Shown piece by piece: positions 50,340 to 59,594 of a stretch of 64,000 nt of DNA. Below the pieces are notes generated by a model that was not told where the DNA came from, did no database searches, and saw only the letters and a list, made by a program, of their open reading frames with translations. The stretch is taken from NCBI GenBank assembly GCA_036506155.1, contig DASXSF010000149.1, positions 1 to 64,000 on the forward strand. The letters are read 5' to 3'. Positions within the stretch are counted from its first letter, which is position 1; each line of letters opens with the position of its first letter. The translations under genes and the position numbers were made by a program. Source of the stretch: DASXRA01 sp036506155. GTDB taxonomy: Bacteria; Actinomycetota; Actinomycetes; Mycobacteriales; Jatrophihabitantaceae.

Positions 50340-50953
50340 CACGGACGCCCTGGGTGGTGGGCGTATCGGGCGCGTCCGGTACGCCGTACGCGCGCGCGGT
50401 GCTCACCGGGCTGCTCGACGCGGACGAGGCGATCGATCTGGTTGTGTCCCGGGCAGCCCGGCTCACGCTGCGCGACGAGACGGGAATTTCGTTCCGCGAC
50501 GCGCACTGGCGTGACGACCTCGCCACCTGGCTGGGCCGGGCAGAGCTCGGCGACGTGACGTACTGGCCGGCCGGCGATCTCGCCGCAGGGCCGGCGTCCG
50601 GCTCCTACCCGACACGAGGGATGGTGGTCGTGCCGGCGTCTACCGCGGCCCTTGCCGGGATCGCAGTCGGTTTGTCGAAGGACCTGCTGCAACGGGCCGC
50701 CGACGTCACGCTCAAGGAGCGCCGCACGCTCGTCGTGGTCCCCCGTGAGGCGCCGTACCCGCGCTCCGCGCTCGTGCACATGCTCGAACTGCACGACGCG
50801 GGGGCGGTGATCCTGCCGGCGAGCCCGGGCTTCTACGGCGGCGGCGGCAAGGACGTGCAGCAGTTGGTGGACTTCGTCGCCGGCAAGGTGCTCGACGTGC
50901 TGGGTGTGAAACACGACCTGTTCACTCGCTGGACCGGCGAGCTCGGAAAGTAG
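50336..50953 (+). CDS. ubiX: flavin prenyltransferase UbiX (MqnM-type)
   Basis: UbiX makes prenylated FMN for the UbiD decarboxylase. 205 residues: VVGVSGASGTPYARAVL (FMN), VVPASTAALAGIAVGLSKDLL, RAADVTLKERRTLVVVPREAP (prenyl phosphate site) and PGFYGGG near the end. It follows the ubiA gene with an ATGA overlap, and an Lrp gene begins 4 bp later, so all may be one operon. Confidence 0.95.
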   Translation: MTRTPWVVGVSGASGTPYARAVLTGLLDADEAIDLVVSRAARLTLRDETGISFRDAHWRDDLATWLGRAELGDVTYWPAGDLAAGPASGSYPTRGMVVVPASTAALAGIAVGLSKDLLQRAADVTLKERRTLVVVPREAPYPRSALVHMLELHDAGAVILPASPGFYGGGGKDVQQLVDFVAGKVLDVLGVKHDLFTRWTGELGK

Positions 50954-50957
50954 CCGC

Positions 50958-51404
50958 ATGGACGCCGTTGATCGGAAACTGCTCGATGCGCTGCGCGCCA
51001 ACGGCCGGGCGACGTATGCCGAGCTGGCCCGGGTCGTGGGGCTGTCGGCACCGGCAGTGCACGAACGGGTCGCCAAGCTCGAAGGGGCCGGCGTGATCAC
51101 CGGCTACCACGCCACCGTTGCTCCCGAGTCGCTGGGCTACTCGATGAACGCGCTGATCGGGCTGTTCTTGGGCGACGAGGCCGATCCGACTGCGGTCGCC
51201 GGAGCGCTCGCGGACGTCCCGGAGGTCGAGGACTGCTGGTTCGTCGCCGGCGAGGAGTCGTACGTGGTGAAGGTGCGCGTCGTGGATGTCGCCGCGCTGG
51301 AGCACATGATCGGCACGCTCAATGCGATCCGGGGCGTAGCCCGCACCAGAACCACAGTTGTGCTGTCGACCAAGTTCGAGGGCCGCGTTCAACCAGCGGG
51401 CTGA
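50958..51404 (+). CDS. Lrp/AsnC-family transcriptional regulator
   Basis: 148 residues: an AsnC winged helix (DRKLLDALRANGRATYAELA, then VGLSAPAVHERVAKLEGAG) and a RAM ligand domain (ALIGLFLGDEADPTAVAGAL, then WFVAGEESYVVKVR). These proteins sense amino acids. Target genes here could be the menaquinone genes on either side, which is a guess from context. A 49-bp inverted repeat follows the stop. Confidence 0.92.
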   Translation: MDAVDRKLLDALRANGRATYAELARVVGLSAPAVHERVAKLEGAGVITGYHATVAPESLGYSMNALIGLFLGDEADPTAVAGALADVPEVEDCWFVAGEESYVVKVRVVDVAALEHMIGTLNAIRGVARTRTTVVLSTKFEGRVQPAG

Positions 51405-51405
51405 C

Positions 51406-51454
51406 CGATTGCGCAACATTCGCTCGCCTCACACGAGGAATTGGTGCGCAATCG
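51406..51454. repeat. inverted repeat between the Lrp gene and mqnE
   Basis: CGATTGCGCA (51406-51415) pairs exactly with TGCGCAATCG (51445-51454), and further weaker pairing extends inward to a small loop. It begins one base after the Lrp stop. It may be a terminator without a T-run, or a regulator site for mqnE, whose -10 box is 77 bp downstream. Confidence 0.5.
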
Positions 51455-51530
51455 CCAGGGGCTCGGCACGACGGCAACTTGGTTTTCGCCACGCTCTCAG
51501 CCAGGTGGCGGGCGGCCGCGCGTCCCCACG

Positions 51531-51536
51531 TACCCT
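51531..51536 (+). promoter_or_regulatory. -10 box TACCCT of mqnE (leaderless)
   Basis: TACCCT is followed by seven bases and ATG 51544. Confidence 0.55.
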
Positions 51537-51543
51537 GAAGGCC

Positions 51544-52689
51544 ATGCCGCTGACCCCGTTCCGGAAGGCCGAGCTGACCGAGAAGATCGAATCGGGCCGG
51601 CGCCTGAGCTTCGAGGACGGCGTCGACCTGTACGAGTCCGATGACCTGGCCTGGCTCGGCCGCCTGGCTCATGGCGCGCGAACCGCCAGGAGCGGCGACG
51701 TCACCTACTTCAACGTCAACCGGCACCTCAATCTGACGAACGTGTGCGCCGCCTCGTGCGCCTACTGCAGCTTCGCCCGCAAGCCCGGCGACAAGGACGC
51801 CTACACCATGCGGGTCGAGGAAGCCGTCGAGAAGGCGCTGGCCATGAAGGACGACGGGCTCACGGAGCTGCACATCGTCAACGGCTTGCATCCGACGCTG
51901 CCGTGGAAGTACTACCCGCGGGTGCTGCGCGAGCTGAAGGCTGCGCTGCCTGATGTCGCGCTCAAGTGCTTTACCGCGACTGAGATCCATTGGTTCGAGC
52001 AGATCAGCGGGCTGAGTGCCGAGGCGATCCTCGACGAGCTGATCGACGCCGGGCTCGAGTCGCTCACGGGCGGCGGTGCGGAGATCTTCGACTGGGACGT
52101 TCGCAAGCAGATCGTCGACCACACGACACATTGGGAGGACTGGTCGCGCATCCACCGACTCGCTCACGGGCGGGGCCTGCGCACCCCCTCGACCATGTTG
52201 TACGGGCACATCGAGGACCCGCGCCACCGCGTCGATCACGTGCTGCGGCTGCGCTCGCTGCAGGACGAGACCGGCGGGTTCGCGGTGTTCATTCCGCTGC
52301 GGTTCCACAACGACAACAACCGGCTCTCGCATCTGCCGATGGCGCAACCCGCCGATGTGCTGCGGACGTTCGCCGTGAGCCGGCTGCTGCTCGACAACTT
52401 CGATCACGTCAAGGTGTTCTGGGTGATGCATGGGCTGTCGACGTCGCAGCTCGCGCTGAACTACGGCGCCGACGACATGGACGGCAGCGTCGTCGAATAC
52501 AAGATCACGCACGACGCGGACGGGTTCGGCACCCCGGACAAGCTGACCCGCGACGACTTGCTCGAACTGATCCGCGACGCCGGCTTCCGCCCGGTCGAAC
52601 GTAACACCCGCTATGAGGTGCTACGCGAATACGACCCCCCGACACCGCTGGGCGAGCGCCGCGCGGAGCCACAGGCAATCTGGGCATAG
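51544..52689 (+). CDS. mqnE: aminofutalosine synthase
   Basis: MqnE is a radical SAM enzyme that joins an adenosyl radical to 3-[(1-carboxyvinyl)oxy]benzoate, giving aminofutalosine. 381 residues. The cluster motif is CAASCAYCSFARKPGD (CxxxCxxC, ~residues 68-75), with LHIVNGLHPTLPW, ESLTGGGAEIFD and FVIPLRFHNDNNRL-like IPLRFHNDNNRL following. It is distinguished from MqnC by this GGGAE and FHNDNN pattern. It uses the product of MqnA, encoded 3.5 kb downstream. Confidence 0.95.
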   Translation: MPLTPFRKAELTEKIESGRRLSFEDGVDLYESDDLAWLGRLAHGARTARSGDVTYFNVNRHLNLTNVCAASCAYCSFARKPGDKDAYTMRVEEAVEKALAMKDDGLTELHIVNGLHPTLPWKYYPRVLRELKAALPDVALKCFTATEIHWFEQISGLSAEAILDELIDAGLESLTGGGAEIFDWDVRKQIVDHTTHWEDWSRIHRLAHGRGLRTPSTMLYGHIEDPRHRVDHVLRLRSLQDETGGFAVFIPLRFHNDNNRLSHLPMAQPADVLRTFAVSRLLLDNFDHVKVFWVMHGLSTSQLALNYGADDMDGSVVEYKITHDADGFGTPDKLTRDDLLELIRDAGFRPVERNTRYEVLREYDPPTPLGERRAEPQAIWA

Positions 52690-52693
52690 CGAA

Positions 52694-52996
52694 ATGACCG
52701 AGACCAACCGGGAACGCGGGTCCGCCCAGAGCGGATTCGGTAGATACATGGGCGCCATGTGGCTCTACACGGTGCTGCGTATTGCCCTGTTCTTTGTGCT
52801 GTTCGGGCTGCTGTGGCTGCTCGGCGTCACCGGGTTCCTGGGCGCGATCATTGCGCTCGCGCTGTCAATGCCGCTGTCGTACGTGCTGCTGTCCAGGCCG
52901 CGGCAGGCGTTCGCCGCACTGATCGAGCAGCGCATCGAGGCTCGGCGCGTCCGGCAGGCCGACCTGGACGCCAAGCTATCCGGCGACGACGACTGA
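52694..52996 (+). CDS. DUF4229 membrane protein
   Basis: 100 residues with two adjacent membrane helices (~25-45 and ~48-68) and a charged C-terminus (QRIEARRVRQADLDAKLSGD). This is the layout of DUF4229, a small actinobacterial family without known function. It begins 4 bp after the mqnE stop and is probably co-transcribed with it. Confidence 0.83.
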   Translation: MTETNRERGSAQSGFGRYMGAMWLYTVLRIALFFVLFGLLWLLGVTGFLGAIIALALSMPLSYVLLSRPRQAFAALIEQRIEARRVRQADLDAKLSGDDD

Positions 52997-53053
52997 TAAG
53001 CGACTGACAATTCGCACTGGCCTGTGCTCTCCGCGCAGCGCACCATGTAGTAC

Positions 53054-53479
53054 ATGACTGCCCCGTCCGGACTCCGCATCGGCAATGAGGAACGAGACGC
53101 CGCGATCAAGGCTCTCGACGAGCACATGAGTGCCGGTCGGCTCGACCCGGACGAGTACGGCCAACGCGTGGCCGAGGCGAGCGTGGCCCGCACCCGCGAC
53201 GACCTCACGCCACTGTTCGCAGACCTGCCCCAGCCGCATCCCTTCGCCGCTCCGCCGCCGCGTCGCAAGGGGCCGGTGGCGGCCGCGGACGGCGTGTTGC
53301 GCCGTTACGCCGGCGAGTCCCCGGCGGTGCGCCTTGCACTGGTGTTGCTGGCGGTCGCGGCGGTAATCATCATCTTGCCGTTCGCGCTCGCCGCGGCTGT
53401 TCTGTTCTTCGTCGTGCTGCCCATGCTCGGTTGTGGTGGCTGGCGGCGCGCCGCCTGGTACCGCGGCCGGCGCTGGTAG
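53054..53479 (+). CDS. DUF1707 membrane protein
   Basis: 141 residues. The N-terminal DUF1707 domain reads LRIGNEERDAAIKALDEHMS then GRLDPDEYGQRVAEASVART and ends in DLPQPHP. One or two membrane helices follow (~95-125) and a short basic tail with Gly/Trp. The domain resembles a SHOCT-like bundle and its role is unknown. GTG of the next gene overlaps its TAG stop by one base. Confidence 0.86.
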   Translation: MTAPSGLRIGNEERDAAIKALDEHMSAGRLDPDEYGQRVAEASVARTRDDLTPLFADLPQPHPFAAPPPRRKGPVAAADGVLRRYAGESPAVRLALVLLAVAAVIIILPFALAAAVLFFVVLPMLGCGGWRRAAWYRGRRW

Positions 53480-54291
53480 TGCCCTCATTCACCACGTACG
53501 ACGGGTCCGAGCTCGAGGTCACCGTCCTCGGCGCGCCCGCCGAGCCCGTCGTCGTCCTGCCGGGTGGGCCGCTGCAGCAGTCGCGCTATCTGGGCAACCT
53601 CGGTGGCCTGGACGCCCGCCACGAACTGGTCGTACTCGAACTACCGCACCGCCGCGTCGATCAGATCGTGCCCGACGTCGAGGCACTTCGTGAGCATTTG
53701 GATCGCGAGACCATCGACGTGGTCGCACACTCAGCCGGCGCCAACCTGGCTGCGTTGTATGCCGCGGCGTACCCCGACCGGATCCGCAAGCTCGCACTGA
53801 TCACGCCGAGCCATCGGGCCGTCGGCGGCCCGCCGACGCCCGCCGAGCAGGCCGCGATCTACGCGCAGCGCGCCCACCAGCCGTGGTACTCCGACGCGCG
53901 TGCGGCGATGGACGCCTGCGACGCCGGCACCCAGATCCCCGAGCAGCGGCAGCAGGCCTACGCCTTGGTATACGGGCGATGGGACGCCCGCGCCCAGGCA
54001 CACGCTGCCGCCGAAGCGGACGAGGCGACTCCCGGCGCGCACGGCATCTACTACGCCGACGGTGCCCTCGACCCGGACGCGACGCGGGCCGCCCTGGCGA
54101 AGGTCACCGCCGACGTCCTGGTTCTCATCGGCGGCGCCGACCCGGTTGCGCCGGAGCGGCTGTGCGTCGATCTCGCCACGCTGTTCCCGAGCGTCGACGT
54201 CGTGGTGCAGCCCGGCGGGGGTCACTTTCCCTGGCTGGACGATCCGGCCTGGTTCGTCGACGTGGTCAGCGGTTTTCTAGCAGGGCGGTGA
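53479..54291 (+). CDS. alpha/beta hydrolase
   Basis: 270 residues. The nucleophile elbow is VVAHSAGANLAALYAAAYPD (GxSxG variant AHSAG, Ser ~77). The oxyanion loop is VVLPGGPLQQ, the acid is in VLIGGADPVAP and the His is in PGGGHFPWLDDP. It is a small soluble hydrolase of the proline iminopeptidase/lipase fold with an unknown substrate. It overlaps the convergent phosphatase gene by 26 bp. Confidence 0.87.
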   Translation: MPSFTTYDGSELEVTVLGAPAEPVVVLPGGPLQQSRYLGNLGGLDARHELVVLELPHRRVDQIVPDVEALREHLDRETIDVVAHSAGANLAALYAAAYPDRIRKLALITPSHRAVGGPPTPAEQAAIYAQRAHQPWYSDARAAMDACDAGTQIPEQRQQAYALVYGRWDARAQAHAAAEADEATPGAHGIYYADGALDPDATRAALAKVTADVLVLIGGADPVAPERLCVDLATLFPSVDVVVQPGGGHFPWLDDPAWFVDVVSGFLAGR

Positions 54292-55021
54292 TCTCGTCGA
54301 CGACGTGACGGGAGCCGGCGATGTGCCAGCGGTGGCCGCCGACGTCCGTCACGTGCGTTGCGCCGCCTGCGCCGAGGACGAGTGCCGCGCCGGGCAGCCA
54401 GTCCCAGTCGGGGGCGTCGTAGTGCACCCAGCCGCCGAGTCGCCCACCTGCCAGGAAGGCCAGCTCGACGGACCCTGACCCGAGCATGCGCACCGTCGCG
54501 GCCGCGCGCAGCACCCGGAGCAGCGGCAGCCGCACGCCGTCGTCGGGCAACGTCGCCGGATGCAGGTAGCTCGCCAGCGACAGCTCGGCGAGCGGCCGGC
54601 CGTCCGTGACGTGCACGCTGACGCCGTTGCAGGTGGTCGGCGTGTCGCGTCCACCGAGCCACAGCTCGTCACTCTCGACGTGGTACACGGCTGCGAGCAG
54701 CGGGCCCTGCTCGTCCACGAGTGCCACCGCCGAGCACCAGAACGGCAACCCGGACACGAAGTTGTAGGTGCCGTCGACCGGGTCGACGAACCAGGTCCGC
54801 GTGCCAGCGAACGAGGTGCCCTCCTCGCCCACGATGCCGTCGTCCGGCCGCGCGTCCCGGAGCCGGTCGACGATGAGTTGCTCGGCGGCCTGATCGGCGT
54901 CGGACACCAGGTCCGATACGGACGTCTTGCGCGTGGTCGACAGACCGATTCGCCGCATCGCCGCGGCCTGTAGGCCGGCCCCACGCACCAGGGACGCGGC
55001 GAGGTCGAGATCGTTCAGCAC
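54266..55021 (-). CDS. inositol monophosphatase family protein
   Basis: 251 residues. The Mg-dependent phosphatase motifs are all present: GIVGEEGTS (Glu), WFVDPVDGTYNFVSGLPFWC (DPxDGT, residues ~80-86) and the second metal motif YDAPDWDWLPGAALVLGAGG. Members dephosphorylate inositol phosphate, histidinol phosphate or fructose bisphosphate. Actinobacteria need inositol for mycothiol, but the substrate is not determined. It is divergent from mqnA. Confidence 0.9.
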   Translation of the reverse strand: MLNDLDLAASLVRGAGLQAAAMRRIGLSTTRKTSVSDLVSDADQAAEQLIVDRLRDARPDDGIVGEEGTSFAGTRTWFVDPVDGTYNFVSGLPFWCSAVALVDEQGPLLAAVYHVESDELWLGGRDTPTTCNGVSVHVTDGRPLAELSLASYLHPATLPDDGVRLPLLRVLRAAATVRMLGSGSVELAFLAGGRLGGWVHYDAPDWDWLPGAALVLGAGGATHVTDVGGHRWHIAGSRHVVDEITALLENR

Positions 55022-55032
55022 GCCCCGCAGCG

Positions 55033-55038
55033 TAGGGT
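55033..55038 (+). promoter_or_regulatory. -10 box TAGGGT of mqnA (leaderless)
   Basis: TAGGGT is followed by six bases and GTG 55045. Confidence 0.55.
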
Positions 55039-55044
55039 CAATCC

Positions 55045-55875
55045 GTGTCGGAGCGTCCCCGGGTCGGTCACATCCAGTTCCTGAACTGCCTGCCGATCTA
55101 CTGGGGGCTGGTCCGCTCCGGGGCGCTGCTCGACGTCGAGCTGACCAAGGACACCCCGGATCGTCTCAACGACGCGCTGGTGCGTGGTGACCTCGATATC
55201 GGCCCAATCTCGCTGGTCGAGTACCTGCGGCACGCGGCGGACTTGGTGCTCTTGCCAGATCTGGCGGTCGGGTCGGACGGCCCCGTGCTGTCGGTGAATC
55301 TCGTCGCCCAGCGTCCGCTCGCCGAACTGGGACGAGTCGCGCTCGGCTCGACGTCGCGTACCTCGGCACTGCTCGCCCGGATGTGGCTGGCCGAAGTGCA
55401 CGACGTCCATCCGGCGTATTTCGCCTGCCCGCCGGAGCTCACCGCGATGCTGCTCGAAGCCGACGCCGCTGTGCTGATCGGCGACGCGGCGCTGCGCGCC
55501 ACCTACGAGGCACCCCGGAGTGGGCTGGCCGTGTACGACCTGGGAGCGGTGTGGCGGGAGTGGACCGGCCTGCCGATGGTGTTCGCCGTGTGGGCGGCCC
55601 GGCGTGCGTACGCCGAAGCCAACCCCGGGCTGGTGAAGGAGGTGCACGCCGCGTTCGTGCGCAGCCGCGGCGAGGCGCTCGCGCACGTCGACGACGTAGC
55701 CGCTCAAGCCGCCCGCTGGGAGCCGTTCGACCCGGCGACGCTCGTCCGCTATTTCCGCACGTTGGACTTCTCGCTGGGACCGCGCCAACTGGAGGGGCTG
55801 ACCGAGTTCGCCCGCCGGGCTGCCCTCGCCGGCGCGGTACGCGAACCCGTTCCGCCAACCTTCGCCGGTATCTGA
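55045..55875 (+). CDS. mqnA: chorismate dehydratase
   Basis: MqnA removes water from chorismate to give 3-[(1-carboxyvinyl)oxy]benzoate, the first futalosine-pathway step. 276 residues with a periplasmic-binding-protein-like fold: VGHIQFLNCLPIYWGL at the start, DIGPISLVEYLRHA, ALGSTSRTSALLA and LIGDAALRA. These are the family's conserved blocks around the chorismate pocket. It is a stand-alone gene with its own promoter between the phosphatase and the AfsR-like gene. Confidence 0.94.
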   Translation: MSERPRVGHIQFLNCLPIYWGLVRSGALLDVELTKDTPDRLNDALVRGDLDIGPISLVEYLRHAADLVLLPDLAVGSDGPVLSVNLVAQRPLAELGRVALGSTSRTSALLARMWLAEVHDVHPAYFACPPELTAMLLEADAAVLIGDAALRATYEAPRSGLAVYDLGAVWREWTGLPMVFAVWAARRAYAEANPGLVKEVHAAFVRSRGEALAHVDDVAAQAARWEPFDPATLVRYFRTLDFSLGPRQLEGLTEFARRAALAGAVREPVPPTFAGI

Positions 55876-56246
55876 CAGGGGTAGGTGGGGAGAGGAGACG
55901 GAAAGCACGAGGCGATGAGCGCTCGCGCGATGAGCCGCCGGCCGCGACACGGTCCGGCGGACAAGGCCGGCCGCGAAGGCGGGCGCAACTCCCGCCCCCC
56001 GGTCGCGCCCGCCTCTGCGGATCCCGGTCCGGCAAGAACCCCCAACCCACCGAGACGATCACTACTGTGACGTACCGGTGTTGCAGGTTTCTGGCGTGAA
56101 CGGGGGCGGTCCTGCCGGAGCCGGCTTGACGCGTTGTAGGCCCCGATATTGCTGGCCGAAAGCGGTCCCGAGCGAACCTGTCGAGACGCTCGGCTACGGG
56201 CGCAGGTACGGGAATTACCGTGGCCCGAGGGCGGCCCCGAGCTTGA
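55876..56246. other. 371-bp gap between mqnA and the AfsR-like gene
   Basis: No gene is credible here. It contains a diverged dispersed-repeat copy (55914-56030) and inside it a 9-bp inverted repeat, GGCGGGCGC (55978-55986) with GCGCCCGCC (56005-56013). That hairpin may end transcription of mqnA and, from the other side, of the AfsR-like gene. The rest (56031-56246) shows nothing I recognise. Confidence 0.5.
55914..56030 (-). repeat. ~120-bp dispersed repeat, diverged copy 4
   Basis: CGATGAGCGCTCGCGCGATGAG at 55914 (first 17 bases match the end motif of the long copies, reversed) is followed by GCCGCGACACGG-like sequence. The segment ends near GCGGATCCCGG. The middle is not alignable by eye. 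Orientation is the same as the proC copy. Confidence 0.45.
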
Positions 56247-59200
56247 TCATATCGACTCCAGCAGCTCGTTCACGGCGGCCAGGCCGGGACGGTGGCCACT
56301 CCGCTCGAACAGGGCCCGGGCGGCGTCCGCCATCGACGTAGCGTCGGCGAGTTCGCCCTTGTGGAAAGCAACGGTTGCGAGCCGATGCAGCGCCTTGCCC
56401 TCGCTGATGCGATCACCCAGCCGACTCGCCAGGGCCCTGGCCCGCTCGGCGAACTCGACCTCACGATCGAGGTCGCCGCCCGCGTCGGCATGCGTGGCGA
56501 GGGAAAGCAGCGCGTCCAGCTCTGCGCCCGGGGCCTGCCCGTGCCGAGCGCCCTCCAGCGCGCGTTCGAGCTGCTGGGTGGCCACTAGCGGCGAGCCGGC
56601 TGCGAGCTGGACCATGCCGCTCGCGATCAGGGCGCGGGCGAACAGCTGCGCGTCGTCGATCATGCGGGCCTGTGACAATGCCGCGCGAGCGTAGTGCGCC
56701 GCGTCGTCGGAACGGCCCAGGGCCAGGGCGGTGTGCACCAGGCTCACGAAGGTCTCGCCGAGCAAGCCCGGGTTGCCCGCATGCTCGTCGAGGCGCCGCG
56801 CCGCCTGCATGTATTCCCAGGCCCGCTCGTAGTCGCCGCGCAGGTAGGCGACGATGCCGAGGTTGCCCAGGTTGACGTTCGGCTGGCCGGCCGGAAGCTG
56901 CTCGTTGATCGCCAGCGCCTGGTGGTAGTACCGCTCGGCGGCGCCGAGATCGCCGCGGCCCTGCCGCGCGTTGTTGCCGAGGTCGTTGAGGCAGGCCGCC
57001 TCCCAGAATCGCAGCCCGGTCTCCCGGCTGAGCCGCAACGCCTGCATGAACGCCGGCCGCGCCTGCGCGACCTCGCCCACATCTTGGTGGGCGTTGCCGA
57101 GGTTCTCCAGCGCGGAGATCTCCGCCTCCCGCCAGCCCAAGGAGGTCGCGGCTGTAACCGCTTCGCGATAGTGCCGGATTGCGGTGCGCTGGTCCGCCCG
57201 CGCCGCAAACCCGCGTGCGAGGCACTCGTGCATCGCGACCAGCCCGTACGGGTTGCCGTCCCGCTCCGCGGCGGCCAGTCCGATGTGCGCCGTGGAGATC
57301 CACTCGTGACTGCGCTGGCGTTGCCGGAAGGCGCCGGTTGCCGCGTCGGCGAGCAGCCACGCCAGCGTAGGAAGGCCCGCCTCCGCGTCCTGACGAACGG
57401 TGGCGATCAGGTTCTCGCGCTCCGCCTCGAGCCACGCGCTGGCCGCCTGTGCCGAGGCGAACGTCACTGCCGGTTCCAGCCTCGGGGCGGGCGGCACGAT
57501 CCGATGCGGGATCGCAGCCGCTGTGGCCTGCCTGGCCGACGCGACGTACCAGCGCCCTAGCCGCTCAATCGCGTCGTGCCGGGTCGCCGCCGACTCCTCT
57601 GCCTCGGCGCGCTCGCGAGCGAACGAACGCATCAGGTCGTGGAACGCGAAACGGTTGTCGGCGGGAGCGACGAGCATGCTGTGCTCGACGAGGTGGTTCA
57701 GGGCGTCGCCGGCGCGATCGGCGGGCTCACCGATCAGCGCCGCGGCGGCGTCGACGCGGATGTTCGGAGCGTCGGACAAGCTCAGCAGCCGGAAAGCTCG
57801 CGCGACACCGTCGGGCAGGTCGCGGTAGCTCATGTCGAAGCACGCCTGCATCGCGCGATGCGACGAGCGCAGCAGGTCGAACCTGCCCTTCGTGTGCGCC
57901 AGCCGCTCGCGCAACTCGGGAAGTCCCCACGAGGGATGAACTGCGACCTGCGAGGCGGCCAGGCGAAGCGCCAGTGGGAAGCCCGAGCACAGGGCTACCA
58001 CCTGCTCGGCGTCGTTGCGCTGCCGGTCGACCTGGTCGGCTCCCAGAAACGATCGCAGCAGCGCGACCGACTCGTCTTCGCTCAGGGTGGCGATGCGGAC
58101 GTGCAGCGCTCCGTCAAGGTCGGCCAGGAACCGGCGGCTGGTGACGATGACCGCACAACCGTCCGCGCCGGGTAGCAGGGGCTGGACCTGCTCGGTGTCG
58201 CGGGCGTTGTCCAGGACGATCAGGAAGCGGCCGCGCGCCGTTGCCGAGCGGAAGAGCGCAGCCAGCTCGTCCTCGCGCTCGGGAAGTGCCGTTCGCGAGT
58301 GTCCCAGGGAGACGAGGAACTGCTCCAGCACGTGCTCCACCGCTGCCGGCTGCTCGCCGACCCCACGCAGATCGACGAACAGCTGCCCATCCGAAAACCG
58401 GGACTTGATGCGGTGCGCTACGTGCACCGCCAGCGTGGTCTTGCCCAGTCCGCCGGTACCGGTAATCGCGGCAAGCGTCGGTCCCGGCCGCGAAGCGATG
58501 AGGTAGTCGGCGAGTCGCGCGGCTTCGTCGGTACGGCCGCTGAAGTCAGCCACCGCGGCAGGCAACTGTGCCGGGACCAGCCCGCTGGCGCTCGGCGCCC
58601 GAGCGTCGCGGTCGAGCACCCGGCGGTAAGTGTCGAGCAACTGCGTCCCTGGCTCGACACCGAGTTCATCGACGAGCAGGCGCCGGGTGGTGCTGAACAC
58701 GCTGTGCGCGTCGCCGAGCCGGCCTGCGGCAGCGAGTAGCTGGATGCGGCGCGCCGCGACGCCTTCGTGCAGGGGTTCAAGCGCGGCGAGCTCGTCCACC
58801 ACCGAGATCGCGCCTTCCGCGTGCCCGCTGGCGAGCGCGGCGTCGGCGAACCCGACGACGAGCCGGGCACGGCGTTGCTCGAGAGCGACGACGCGCGGGT
58901 GGTGTTGCAGCTCGACCAGATCGTCGAGGACTCGGCCACGCCAGGCGCGAAGCGCATCCTGGTATCCCTCGAAGGTGCCCGTTGCGCCGTCCAGCACATT
59001 CGTGTCGAGATTCTCCGGTTGGAGTGTGAGCTGGTAGCGCTGCCGCGACGACATAATGCCGGCCGCGCTGGTCAGCCGCTTGCGCAGCCGCGCCACGTAG
59101 GAATGCAGCAAGGCTGCATATTCGATGGGACGGTGCGTGCCCCACACGTACTCGGCCAGCTCGTCTCGCGGAACGTACTCGTTGGCGTGCAGAGCGAGCA

Positions 59201-59507
59201 TGCCAAGGATGACGGCCTGCTTGTGCCCGCCGATCGGGGTGGGCGTGCCGTCCACGAGCAGTTCGAGTGGCCCCAGGATGTTGATGCGGATCGCCGGCGT
59301 GCGGTGGCCGGCCAGCTCGGCGGGGTCAACGCCCAGGGCGGCGGCGAGGGCAGCGAGCGAGGCCTCGCGGGGGGCGGTGGTGCGTCCCTGCTCTAGATCG
59401 CGCAACGTGCCGACGGAGATACCGGCGCGGCGCGCGGTCTCGTGCTGGGTAAGTCCGGCCGACAGCCGCAGGCGCTGCAACCGCGTGCTCAACCGCTCCG
59501 CTGGCAC
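56247..59507 (-). CDS. AfsR/SARP-type regulator: XRE HTH, SARP, NB-ARC and TPR domains
   Basis: 1086 residues. In order: an XRE helix-turn-helix (1-65; GLTQHETARRAGISVGTLRD), a SARP winged helix (~72-160; RINILGPLELLVDG), a BTAD domain (~167-305), an NB-ARC STAND ATPase (~315-600; Walker A ITGTGGLGKTTLAVH, Walker B FLIVLDNARD, RNBS-like VIVTSRRFLA) and a TPR array (~730-1086). SARPs activate secondary metabolite operons, and STAND regulators switch by nucleotide exchange on signal binding. The extra XRE domain gives two DNA-binding modules. GTG 59507 follows AAAGGGG. No biosynthetic cluster is adjacent. Confidence 0.88.
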   Translation of the reverse strand: MPAERLSTRLQRLRLSAGLTQHETARRAGISVGTLRDLEQGRTTAPREASLAALAAALGVDPAELAGHRTPAIRINILGPLELLVDGTPTPIGGHKQAVILGMLALHANEYVPRDELAEYVWGTHRPIEYAALLHSYVARLRKRLTSAAGIMSSRQRYQLTLQPENLDTNVLDGATGTFEGYQDALRAWRGRVLDDLVELQHHPRVVALEQRRARLVVGFADAALASGHAEGAISVVDELAALEPLHEGVAARRIQLLAAAGRLGDAHSVFSTTRRLLVDELGVEPGTQLLDTYRRVLDRDARAPSASGLVPAQLPAAVADFSGRTDEAARLADYLIASRPGPTLAAITGTGGLGKTTLAVHVAHRIKSRFSDGQLFVDLRGVGEQPAAVEHVLEQFLVSLGHSRTALPEREDELAALFRSATARGRFLIVLDNARDTEQVQPLLPGADGCAVIVTSRRFLADLDGALHVRIATLSEDESVALLRSFLGADQVDRQRNDAEQVVALCSGFPLALRLAASQVAVHPSWGLPELRERLAHTKGRFDLLRSSHRAMQACFDMSYRDLPDGVARAFRLLSLSDAPNIRVDAAAALIGEPADRAGDALNHLVEHSMLVAPADNRFAFHDLMRSFARERAEAEESAATRHDAIERLGRWYVASARQATAAAIPHRIVPPAPRLEPAVTFASAQAASAWLEAERENLIATVRQDAEAGLPTLAWLLADAATGAFRQRQRSHEWISTAHIGLAAAERDGNPYGLVAMHECLARGFAARADQRTAIRHYREAVTAATSLGWREAEISALENLGNAHQDVGEVAQARPAFMQALRLSRETGLRFWEAACLNDLGNNARQGRGDLGAAERYYHQALAINEQLPAGQPNVNLGNLGIVAYLRGDYERAWEYMQAARRLDEHAGNPGLLGETFVSLVHTALALGRSDDAAHYARAALSQARMIDDAQLFARALIASGMVQLAAGSPLVATQQLERALEGARHGQAPGAELDALLSLATHADAGGDLDREVEFAERARALASRLGDRISEGKALHRLATVAFHKGELADATSMADAARALFERSGHRPGLAAVNELLESI

Positions 59508-59594
59508 GGGTACGTTGCCCCCTTTCCGTGGGGGTTCCAGTGTCGATCAGAACCGGTTCGTTGTTCAATTCGTGATTGCCCCAATGGGCAAGCT

